Assembly: GCA_022843175.1 (NCBI GenBank)
Contig: JALHOE010000033.1
Location: 1-54,052, forward strand
DNA length: 54,052 nt
Direction: 5' to 3'
Origin: Deltaproteobacteria bacterium
GTDB taxonomy: Bacteria; Myxococcota_A; Polyangia; Polyangiales; JADJMO01
The notes beneath the pieces are model-generated. The model saw nothing but the letters and a program-made list of their open reading frames with translations. It searched no databases and was not told the DNA's origin. Shown piece by piece: positions 42,244 to 49,870 of the stretch (within the stretch, counting starts at the first letter, position 1; every line of letters begins with the position of its first letter). The position numbers and the translations under genes were made by a program.

Positions 42244-44430
42244 ATGCGCCGTTCGCTTCTCCTGGCCGTCCTCCTCAACCTCGCCGCCTGCGGCAGCTCC
42301 AACGCCGATCCACCCGCGGCCGACGCCGGCGAGGACGTGTTCGTTCCGGGGCTCGACGGCGGCGGCGATACGCCGATCCCCGACGCGCCGAGCGAGGTCC
42401 CGAAGCGGAGCTGCAAGACGGCGTTCGAGCACGCGCCGGGGACTTCGGCGACGGTCGAGGTCGCGGGCGAGTGGGACGGGTTCAAGACCAAGACCGCGCT
42501 CACCGACACCGGCGGCGGCAAGTACCGCGTGGAGATGGACCTGCCGAAGGGCGACTACGGCTACAAGCTCATCGTCGGCGGCACCGACTGGAAGCTCGAC
42601 CCCGCGCACGGTCGCCGCAAGTACGTCGGCGGCGTCGAGAACTCGCGGGTGGTCGTCCCCGACTGCAAGGACCCGCTGCTCCGCCTCGACAAGTTCGAGG
42701 CCCGCAAGGACGGCTTCACGATCGTCGCGCAGTACCTCGACGGCCAGGACGGCGCGGGCATCGGCGAGCTCAAGGCCACGTCGAAGTCGCTCACGCTCAA
42801 CCCGGCGATCACCAACGGCCAGGTCACGATCAACATGACCGCGGCGAAGGGCAAGCACACGGTCATCCTCACCGCGAAGGACAAGGCGGGGCGGACCGCG
42901 CAATCGCTCACGGTCCCGCTGTGGATCGAGGACGAGGCGTTCCAGTGGAACGACGGGCCGATGTACTTCGTGTTCACCGATCGCTTCCGCAACGGGAGCC
43001 CCGGCAACGACGCGAAGATCGCCGGCATCGACGACCGCGCCAACTACCAGGGCGGCGACTTCGCCGGCCTCAAGCAGGCGATCGACGAGGGCTACTTCGA
43101 CAAGCTCGGCGTCAGGAGCCTGTGGCTCTCGCCGGTCAACGACAACACCAACAAGAAGGGCAAGGGCTCCGACGGCCGCGACTACTCGGGTTACCACGGC
43201 TACTGGCCGACCGAGCCGCGCAAGACCGAGGAGCACTTCGGCTCGATGGACGAGCTGCGCGCGGCCATCGGCGCGGCGCACGCGCACGGCATCCGCGTGG
43301 TGCTCGATCTCGTGTCGAACCAGGTGCACGAGGACCACGCCTACGTCACCGCCCACAAGGGCGAGGGCTGGTTCAACGGCGACGGCTCGTGCGTGTGCGG
43401 CGGCCCCGGCTGCTCGTGGGACGACCGCCCGGTCGACTGCTGGTTCACCAATTACCTGCCGGACGTGAACTGGGCGTCGACCGCCGCGCAGGACGCCTTC
43501 ATCGAGGACTCGCTGTGGTGGCTCCTCGAGTCCGACGCCGACGGCTTCCGCGTCGACGCGGTCAAGCACATGAACGACGTCGCCTCCACCGCGCTCCGCA
43601 CCGAGATCCGCGCCCGCCTGGAGGGCGGCAACGCGAAGTACTACCTCGTCGGCGAGACCTTCACCGGCGGCGGCGACGGCGAGCGCGATCTGATCAAGAA
43701 GTACGTCGGCCCCAACGCGCTGTGGGGTCAGTTCGACTTCCCGTTGTTCTGGGCGTTCGACTACACGTTCGCGCAGAACGGCGGCGCGATGAGCAGCCTC
43801 GAGGCGGCGATCGCCAAGAGCGACACCTCGTACGGCCCCGGCGCGTTGATGTCGCCGTTCCTCGGTAACCACGACGTCACCCGCTTCATCTCGCGCGCGG
43901 CCGGACACATCGGCAGCAACCCGCAGGATCAGGCGTGGTCGGCGCCGCCGGGCAAGCCCACGACCGACGAGCCGTACGACCGCGCGTTCCTCGCGTTCGC
44001 GGTGCTGCTCGGGCAGCCCGGCGTGCCGCTCATCTACTACGGCGACGAGGTCGGCCTGCCCGGCACCGCCGACCCGGACAACCGCCGCTTCCTCACCGCC
44101 GAGTCCGCGCTCGACGCGCGCGAGAAGAAGCTCCTCGATCGAGTGCGCGTGCTCGCGAAGGCGCGCGGCACCCACAAGGGCCTCATGCGCGGCGCGCGCA
44201 AGTGGCTGCACGACGACGGCGACGGCTACGTGTTCGCGCGGGGCACGGGCGCAGATCTCGCGATCGTCGCGGTCAACCGCGGCACCACCGCGCGCACGGT
44301 GAGCGTGAAGGTGCCCGGTGAGACCGGCACCCTGAAGGATCTGCTCGGCGGCCCCTCGATCACCATCGCTTCCGGCGTGGTCGAGCTGCCCCTGTCGGCC
44401 AAGGGAGCCGCCCTCTACGTCAAGCCGTGA
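42244..44430 (+). CDS. Exported alpha-amylase-family glycoside hydrolase (GH13) lipoprotein
   Basis: The 728-residue product begins MRRSLLLAVLLNLAACGSSN (lipobox LAAC) with an Asp/Pro-rich linker, so it is anchored to a membrane. Residues about 55-215 hold a starch-binding or CBM48-like beta domain ('VEVAGEWDGF' then 'KGDYGYKLIVGGTDWKLDP'). The GH13 barrel follows with DLVSNQVHEDH (region I, usual Asn present), nucleophile D438 in GFRVDAVKH, acid/base E471 in GETFTG, and D544 in LGNHDVTR. A C-terminal beta domain ends the protein. It should hydrolyse alpha-1,4 glucans outside the cytoplasm. The gene ends 15 bp before a small lipoprotein gene. Confidence 0.95.
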   Translation: MRRSLLLAVLLNLAACGSSNADPPAADAGEDVFVPGLDGGGDTPIPDAPSEVPKRSCKTAFEHAPGTSATVEVAGEWDGFKTKTALTDTGGGKYRVEMDLPKGDYGYKLIVGGTDWKLDPAHGRRKYVGGVENSRVVVPDCKDPLLRLDKFEARKDGFTIVAQYLDGQDGAGIGELKATSKSLTLNPAITNGQVTINMTAAKGKHTVILTAKDKAGRTAQSLTVPLWIEDEAFQWNDGPMYFVFTDRFRNGSPGNDAKIAGIDDRANYQGGDFAGLKQAIDEGYFDKLGVRSLWLSPVNDNTNKKGKGSDGRDYSGYHGYWPTEPRKTEEHFGSMDELRAAIGAAHAHGIRVVLDLVSNQVHEDHAYVTAHKGEGWFNGDGSCVCGGPGCSWDDRPVDCWFTNYLPDVNWASTAAQDAFIEDSLWWLLESDADGFRVDAVKHMNDVASTALRTEIRARLEGGNAKYYLVGETFTGGGDGERDLIKKYVGPNALWGQFDFPLFWAFDYTFAQNGGAMSSLEAAIAKSDTSYGPGALMSPFLGNHDVTRFISRAAGHIGSNPQDQAWSAPPGKPTTDEPYDRAFLAFAVLLGQPGVPLIYYGDEVGLPGTADPDNRRFLTAESALDAREKKLLDRVRVLAKARGTHKGLMRGARKWLHDDGDGYVFARGTGADLAIVAVNRGTTARTVSVKVPGETGTLKDLLGGPSITIASGVVELPLSAKGAALYVKP

Positions 44431-44445
44431 GTTACGATCGCGGCC

Positions 44446-44886
44446 ATGAAGCTCCTCGTCACCTCCATGCTCGCGGCGGTGGTCTCGTGCAGTAGCAACG
44501 ACAACCCTCCGCCGCCCGTGGAGAACGCCGGCAGCTCCTGCACCACCCCGGCGCAGTGCTACCCCGCGATCGACGGCGGAACGCTCAAGGGCGCCGTGCA
44601 GTGTCTCAGCCGCGTGCCGGGCGGCTACTGCACCCACCTCTGCACGACCGACGCCGACTGCTGCGCGATCCCCGGCGAGTGCACGAGCGGCTTCAAGCAG
44701 GTGTGCTCGCCGTTCGAGTCCACCGGGCAGATGATGTGCTTCCTCAGCTGCGAGAAGGCCGACATCGCCGCGGCCGACGCCGGCGCGATCGACGACACCG
44801 TCTACTGTCAGACCTACGCCAACAAGGCCATGAGCTGCCGCTCGTCGGGCGGCGGCTCGGCCAACCGCAAGGTCTGCGTCCCCTAG
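44446..44886 (+). CDS. Small Cys-rich lipoprotein
   Basis: ATG 44446 gives 146 residues. The N-terminus MKLLVTSMLAAVVSCSSND is a lipobox signal (VVSC). The mature part has about 15 Cys, including CTTPAQCYP, CTHLCTTDADCCAIPGEC and CFLSCEK, in an arrangement of disulfide-rich EGF-like or dickkopf-like repeats often seen in myxobacterial secreted proteins. It follows the amylase lipoprotein by 15 bp and is probably co-expressed with it. Function unknown. Confidence 0.65.
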   Translation: MKLLVTSMLAAVVSCSSNDNPPPPVENAGSSCTTPAQCYPAIDGGTLKGAVQCLSRVPGGYCTHLCTTDADCCAIPGECTSGFKQVCSPFESTGQMMCFLSCEKADIAAADAGAIDDTVYCQTYANKAMSCRSSGGGSANRKVCVP

Positions 44887-44895
44887 TTAACAAAC

Positions 44896-44919
44896 AGGCG
44901 CGCGCGTCAGCGAGCGCCT
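44896..44919. terminator. Hairpin between convergent genes
   Basis: AGGCGC (44896-44901) pairs with GCGCCT (44914-44919) around a 12-nt loop, 9 nt after the stop of the Cys-rich lipoprotein gene and 16 nt before the convergent gene. It could stop transcription from both sides. No T-tract. Confidence 0.3.
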
Positions 44920-44935
44920 ACCAACTTCCGATCGC

Positions 44936-45706
44936 TCAAACGTCGTACAGCAAATACGGCGTCGCGCTCCCGTTCCCGAGCAGCAGCGGCATCGCCACGT
45001 TGAACACCGGAATGCCCTGCGCCGTGCGCCCCTCGGCCGTGCCCTTGTGGGCGTGGCCGTGGAAGACGACGTCGACCGGGTAGCGCATCAGCGGCTCCTC
45101 GAGCCGACTGCACCCGAGGTAGGGATAGATCTCGGCGCGCTCGCCGAGCACCGTGTGCTCGATCGGCGAGTAGTGCATCAACACGATGCGGCGCTCGGTC
45201 TTGAGGTGGGCGAGCGCGCTCTCCAGCTTGAGCGCCTCGTCGATCGCGGCCTGCACGAACTGCTTGACCGCGGCCTCGCCCCAGAACCCAAGGGTGCTGC
45301 GCCCGAAGCCGCCGAGGAACCCCTTCACGCCGGCGAACCCGACGCCGTGGTGCTCCACCGCGTCGCCGTCGAGCACCGAGACCCCGGCCTCCGAGAGCAG
45401 CTCGGCGACCTTCTCCGGGACGCCGGCCTCGTGGTCGTGATTGCCGAGCACGGCCACGACGGGGATGCGGGTGTGCGCGACCTCTCTGGCGAGGATGTGC
45501 GCTTCCTCGACGGTGCCGTGGTCGGTGAGGTCGCCGCAAAGGACCAGCACGTCGGCGCGTTCGTGCACGCTGCCGAACAAGGGCTCTAGCTTGCCGGCGG
45601 AGCCCTTGGTGCAGTGGATGTCGCCGACGGCAGCGATCCGCACGCGCTTTTCCGGCGTTTCGCTGCTGACGATGGTGTCACGGGTCTCGCTGTTGTCACC
45701 CGGCAT
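44936..45706 (-). CDS. Metallophosphoesterase
   Basis: The 256-residue product has every metal-binding motif of the calcineurin-like phosphoesterases: GDIH near residue 28, 'LVLCGDLTDHG', 'AVLGNHDHE', 'LMHYSP' and 'FHGHAHKG'. These bind a two-metal centre. There is no signal peptide, so it is cytoplasmic. The substrate cannot be read from sequence; cyclic nucleotides and phosphodiesters are typical in this superfamily. The start is 79 bp from the divergent gene at 45786. Confidence 0.92.
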   Translation of the reverse strand: MPGDNSETRDTIVSSETPEKRVRIAAVGDIHCTKGSAGKLEPLFGSVHERADVLVLCGDLTDHGTVEEAHILAREVAHTRIPVVAVLGNHDHEAGVPEKVAELLSEAGVSVLDGDAVEHHGVGFAGVKGFLGGFGRSTLGFWGEAAVKQFVQAAIDEALKLESALAHLKTERRIVLMHYSPIEHTVLGERAEIYPYLGCSRLEEPLMRYPVDVVFHGHAHKGTAEGRTAQGIPVFNVAMPLLLGNGSATPYLLYDV

Positions 45707-45785
45707 CGTCGTGCTGAGACCGCAAGATCGGTGCCTCGGCTGGAACGCCTCGGAAGCGGCACGACGATTGCGACGCCACGCACGA

Positions 45786-46589
45786 ATGCACAGCGCTTCG
45801 ATCGAACCGCCCTTCGACGAGGATACCCACGCATTCTACCGCGACGTCCTCACGACGCTGCGCGACGAGGGGGTGCCGTTCCTGCTCGGCGGCGGCTACG
45901 CGATGCGCCACTGGACCGGCATCTCGCGTGACAGCAAGGACCTCGATCTGTTCGTCACCGAGGAAGACTGCCCGCGCGCGCTCGCGGTCATGCGCGCGCG
46001 CGGCTACCTGACGACGACGCCGTTCCCCCACTGGCTCTCGAAGATCTACTGGGAAGACCTCTACGTGGACGTGATCTTCAACTCCGGCAACGGCCTCACG
46101 CGGGTCGACTCGCTGTGGTTCGAGCACGCCGTCGACGGCCGGTTGCTCGGCGTGCCGGTGAAGATCTGCCCGGCCGAGGAGACGGTGTGGTCGAAGTCGT
46201 TCGTGATCGAGCGCGAGCGGTGCGACGCCGCGGACGTCGCGCACCTGCTCCGCGCACGGGGAGACACGCTCGACTGGGACCGCCTCCTCGCGCGCTTCGG
46301 CGACCACCGCCGCGTGCTCTTCGCGCACCTGGTGCTGTTCGGGTTCATCTACCCCGGCGAGGCCCACAAGGTTCCGCGCCGCGTGCTCGACGAGCTCTAC
46401 GCGAACCTGTCCAACGAACAGCCCCCCGCGGACGACGACCTGTGCAAGGGCACGCTCCTGTCGCGCGCGCAGTTCCTCGTCGACCTCGAGCGCTGGGGCT
46501 ACCGCGACGCGCGCACCGCGCTCGGCGTGATGCGCGAGTCCGCAGTGGACATCTGGACGGCGGCGATCGCGGACAGCAAGCCGCGCTGA
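45786..46589 (+). CDS. Nucleotidyltransferase-fold protein
   Basis: ATG 45786 gives 267 residues; the upstream open frame is antisense to the phosphoesterase gene. The N-terminal 130 residues carry the nucleotidyltransferase pattern: 'FLLGGGYAMRHWTGISRDSKDLDLFV', which gives GG followed by the paired acidic DLD, and a third acidic strand 'LYVDVIFNSG'. This arrangement is that of AbiEii/kanamycin-type transferases, which attach NMP to a protein, RNA or drug. The C-terminal half is helical. No toxin or antitoxin partner is adjacent. It precedes the methyltransferase gene by 41 bp and may share its transcript. Confidence 0.6.
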   Translation: MHSASIEPPFDEDTHAFYRDVLTTLRDEGVPFLLGGGYAMRHWTGISRDSKDLDLFVTEEDCPRALAVMRARGYLTTTPFPHWLSKIYWEDLYVDVIFNSGNGLTRVDSLWFEHAVDGRLLGVPVKICPAEETVWSKSFVIERERCDAADVAHLLRARGDTLDWDRLLARFGDHRRVLFAHLVLFGFIYPGEAHKVPRRVLDELYANLSNEQPPADDDLCKGTLLSRAQFLVDLERWGYRDARTALGVMRESAVDIWTAAIADSKPR

Positions 46590-46630
46590 CGTCCGTTCGC
46601 CGAGCGCGGCCCGATCGGATATAGAGCGCC

Positions 46631-48067
46631 GTGCTTCCCGACGTCTCTCGCTTCGACCGCGTCGACCCCGAGCTCTTTCGCGCCCTCGGCGCGCGACTCC
46701 GCGCGATCGGCCTCAACGCCGAGGCGGTGACGCCGATCGCGCGCGTGTGCAGCGGCATGCTCGATCCGCTGGCCGCGCCGCTGCGCCGCTATCACGCCCG
46801 CAAACGGGACGACGTCGTCGGGCACGCGATGCGCCTCTTCATGTTCGGCGACGCGCTCCCGGCGTTCGAGGCGCGCGGCGTCTTCGGCGAGCTGCCGCTC
46901 GAGGCGTTCCTCGAGGGCGGGCTGCTGGTCCCGGCCGGCGATCTCGTCCGCTCCCCGTTCGGGATCAACGTCATGAGCTCGCTCTACGTCCTGTGCGACG
47001 ACCTCGTCCACGGCGACGAGGCCGTGATGGGCGTGAGCAACACCACCGCCGATCTCTGTCGCGCCGTGCGCTCCGATCGGCGGCTCGACCGCGCCCTCGA
47101 TCTCGGCTGCGGCGCCGGCGCCGCCGCGCTCTCGCTCGCCGCGCGCTGCAGAGAGGTGATCGCGACCGACATCAACCCGCGCGCGATCGTGTTCACCCGG
47201 ATCAACGCGCTGCTCAACGACCTGAACAACATCGTGCCCCGCGTCGGCGACATGTTCGCCCCGGTCGCCGGCGAGACGTTCGACCTCGTGGTCTCGCAGC
47301 CACCGTTCGTTCCGCAACCCGAGGGCGCCGCCGCGGCCACCTTCCTCTACGGCGGCCGTCGCGGCGACGAGCTCCCGCTCCGGCTCCTGCGCGAGCTCAC
47401 GCCGCACCTCTCGTCGGGGGGACGGGCGGTGGTGCTGATCGACTGGCCGGTGGTGGCTGGCGATCCGATCGAGGCGCGCGTGCGCGGCGCGGCCCCCGAG
47501 CTGTCCGCGCTCTTGCTGTCGGCCCCGCCCGAGGACCTCGACCAGTGGTCCGCGGGCCACGCGTTCCTCGAGGAGCGCGCCGTCGACGAACGCTACGCAG
47601 CGCGCGCGACGCTGCGACGCCAGCACTTCGAGCGGATGGAGATCGAAGCGCTGCGCCTCACGTTCAACGTCCTCGTCAACGACGGCAAGCACTGGGCACG
47701 CACCGTGGAGATCCTCCCGGCGAGCCGGGCAGCCGTCCAAGAGGCGCACATCGACACGCTCCTCGCCACCAGCGAGCTCATGCTCGCGCCCGACGCGGTG
47801 CTCCTCGCCGCGCGGCTGCGTCTGCCGGCGGGCGCCGAGATCGTCGAGCGCGGCGGCCGCGCGCGCGTCGTGTTCCGTGAGCTGCTCCCGCCGATCGATC
47901 TCAGTCGGGGCGCCGCGATGCTCGCCGCGGCGGTGGCCTCGGCCGAGACGGTCGAGCAGGGGCTCGGCAAGCTCGCGGCGCAGCTCGGCGCCGGGACGCC
48001 GGCGCAGATGCTCGCCGGTGTGCGCCAAGCGCTCTCGCTCGACGTCTTTCAGCCGATCCCGCGCTAG
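46631..48067 (+). CDS. PrmC/RsmC-like class I methyltransferase
   Basis: GTG 46631 gives 478 residues. The SAM-binding core is at residues about 150-260: 'ALDLGCGAGAAALSLAA' (motif I), 'EVIATDINPRAIVFTRINALL', and 'DLVVSQPPFVPQ'. The last resembles the [ND]PP[FY] motif of glutamine, cytosine and adenine N-methyltransferases, but Gln replaces Asn. The N-terminal 140 residues look like a substrate domain and the C-terminal 200 form a further helical region. Possible targets are a ribosomal component, tRNA or a release factor. Cytoplasmic; the exact substrate is unclear. Confidence 0.75.
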   Translation: MLPDVSRFDRVDPELFRALGARLRAIGLNAEAVTPIARVCSGMLDPLAAPLRRYHARKRDDVVGHAMRLFMFGDALPAFEARGVFGELPLEAFLEGGLLVPAGDLVRSPFGINVMSSLYVLCDDLVHGDEAVMGVSNTTADLCRAVRSDRRLDRALDLGCGAGAAALSLAARCREVIATDINPRAIVFTRINALLNDLNNIVPRVGDMFAPVAGETFDLVVSQPPFVPQPEGAAAATFLYGGRRGDELPLRLLRELTPHLSSGGRAVVLIDWPVVAGDPIEARVRGAAPELSALLLSAPPEDLDQWSAGHAFLEERAVDERYAARATLRRQHFERMEIEALRLTFNVLVNDGKHWARTVEILPASRAAVQEAHIDTLLATSELMLAPDAVLLAARLRLPAGAEIVERGGRARVVFRELLPPIDLSRGAAMLAAAVASAETVEQGLGKLAAQLGAGTPAQMLAGVRQALSLDVFQPIPR

Positions 48068-48151
48068 CCGCCGCACGACGCCCCGCGTCGAACCGGCGGA
48101 ATTTCCACGCTCGGCTTGACGTACCTCTGAATTGAGTCACTACTTCTGGCC

Positions 48152-49855
48152 ATGCGCTCGGCCGCCATGCTCGCTCTCGCAGTCCTGTTGGCCGCCCCCT
48201 CCGCCAGCGCGCTGAGTCAGCCGGACGGCAAGGCCATCCCCACCGCCCCGGGGTGTGACAGCGGCAAGCCCACCGGCCTCATCTCGGTCTTCTCGTGCGC
48301 GTGCACGCCGCCGGGCATCTGCAACATCGGCGCGCCGTGCGCGAGCGAGACCTCTTGCGACGACGGCAAGAAGGGCACGTGCGAGAGCCGCATGTACCAC
48401 GTGTTCAACGACAACACGTGTATCCCGAGCAAGTTCGACGGGCTCGATCCCTACGCCGAGGCGGCGACCACGCCCGAGACGTTCCGACCGACCTGCGCGT
48501 TGACGTTCACGATCGTCTCGCGCGGCACGGCGATGTTCAAGGACATCTTCGGTTGGTACAACGTCTCGGGCAGCAAGCCCGATCCGAGCGATCTCCACCC
48601 GATGCTCGGGTGCGACGACGGCACCGGCAAGACGGTGGTCCTCGATCTGGCGAAGGAGCCGGCCTACAAGGGCGGCGACATCGGGTTCTTCCTGATGACG
48701 CCCGAGTCGCGCACCGCGGCCAAGAGCTGCGCGTCGGGCAACTGCTGCCCCACGGTCGAACGGCTCAAGGCGGGCGAGGGCTTTGCCTACTACTCGGAGC
48801 GCAAATACAACCCCGATCCCGGCGGCTATATCCACCTGCTCACCTACAACAGCAAGATCACCAAGTCGAAGTTCTACTTCGCGTGGGAAGACCTGTTCGT
48901 CGGCGGCGACAACGGCTTCACCGATCTCGTCACCAGCGTCGAGGGCGTGCAGTGCTCCGGCGGCGGCGTCAGCTGCGACACCGGCAAGCCGGGCGCCTGC
49001 AAGATCGGCGTCACCCAGTGCAGCGGCGGCGCGGTGAGCTGCACCGCGGTGATCGCGCCCGGCAAGGAGGAGTGCAACGGCGTCGACGACGACTGCGACG
49101 GCGCGATCGACGACGACGCGATCTGCCCGCGGCCGGGCGACATGTGCATCCACGGCCGTTGCCTGCCCCCGTGCGCGAGCGGCGAGTTCAAATGCGATCC
49201 CGGCACCGTGTGCGACAACGCGAGCGGTCGCTGCGTCGACGCGGAGTGCGTCGGCAAGACCTGCCCCTCGGGCGAGGTCTGTCGCGCGGGCGCGTGCGTC
49301 CCGCCGTGCGGCGGCGTGACATGTCCGTACGGCAGCGTGTGTGTCGCCGACAAGTGCGTCGCGCCGTGCGGCTCGGTCAAGTGTCCGACCGGTCAGGTCT
49401 GCCGCGGCGGCGTGTGCCTGCCCGGCTGCACATCGTGCTCCGGCGTCGCGTGCGGCGCGGGGACCAAGTGCGATCCCGCGACCAACGACTGCGTCGACCC
49501 GAGCTGCTCCAAGCCGTGCGGGCCCGGAACGCACTGCAGCGCCGGCGCCTGCGTCGACGATTGTGCCGGCGCGAAGTGCCCGACCGGCCAGGTCTGCACC
49601 ACGGGCCGCTGCCTGTCCGCGTCCGATCCGGGCGCCGACGGCGGCTTCGGAGACGCGGGCCCGATCGGACCGGGCGGCGACGACGCCAGCACGGGCGCCG
49701 ACGGAGGCGTCTCGGGAGCGCCGGGCGATCTCCCCTCGGCGAGCGCGTGTCAGTGCGACGCGTCGCTCGGGGCTGCCGCCGGCACGACCGCAGCGCTCCC
49801 GCTCGCGGGGCTCGCGCTCCTCGCGCTCCAGCGCCGTCGCCGCCGCTGCTCGTGA
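48152..49855 (+). CDS. Secreted MYXO-CTERM protein with DUF4114 and Cys-rich repeats
   Basis: The 567-residue product starts MRSAAMLALAVLLAAPSASA, a Sec signal. Residues about 130-265 fit DUF4114 ('YKGGDIGFFLMTPESR', 'IHLLTYNSKITKSKFYFAWEDLF', 'NGFTDLVTSVEG'), a domain of secreted proteins. After a MopE-type CNGVDDDCDGAIDDD come about seven short Cys repeats of the type CPxGxVCxxGxCxxPC. The C-terminus, 'ACQCDAS', a hydrophobic helix (ALPLAGLALLAL) and RRRRR, has the layout of the MYXO-CTERM sorting signal, so it should be processed and anchored at the surface. A TTGACG lies at 48116. The function is unknown, probably adhesion or cell-surface binding. Confidence 0.85.
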   Translation: MRSAAMLALAVLLAAPSASALSQPDGKAIPTAPGCDSGKPTGLISVFSCACTPPGICNIGAPCASETSCDDGKKGTCESRMYHVFNDNTCIPSKFDGLDPYAEAATTPETFRPTCALTFTIVSRGTAMFKDIFGWYNVSGSKPDPSDLHPMLGCDDGTGKTVVLDLAKEPAYKGGDIGFFLMTPESRTAAKSCASGNCCPTVERLKAGEGFAYYSERKYNPDPGGYIHLLTYNSKITKSKFYFAWEDLFVGGDNGFTDLVTSVEGVQCSGGGVSCDTGKPGACKIGVTQCSGGAVSCTAVIAPGKEECNGVDDDCDGAIDDDAICPRPGDMCIHGRCLPPCASGEFKCDPGTVCDNASGRCVDAECVGKTCPSGEVCRAGACVPPCGGVTCPYGSVCVADKCVAPCGSVKCPTGQVCRGGVCLPGCTSCSGVACGAGTKCDPATNDCVDPSCSKPCGPGTHCSAGACVDDCAGAKCPTGQVCTTGRCLSASDPGADGGFGDAGPIGPGGDDASTGADGGVSGAPGDLPSASACQCDASLGAAAGTTAALPLAGLALLALQRRRRRCS

Positions 49856-49870
49856 GCGGGTCGCTCGTCT

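Noticed and set aside
45786-46589. Toxin-antitoxin or abortive-infection pair
   Set aside because: The NTase-like protein resembles AbiEii types, but no small partner gene is adjacent, so a defence role is not supported.
48116-48144. A sigma70 promoter for the 48152 gene (TTGACG and a -10)
   Set aside because: The -35 match is good but the -10 candidate ACTACT matches only three of six bases; not listed as a feature.
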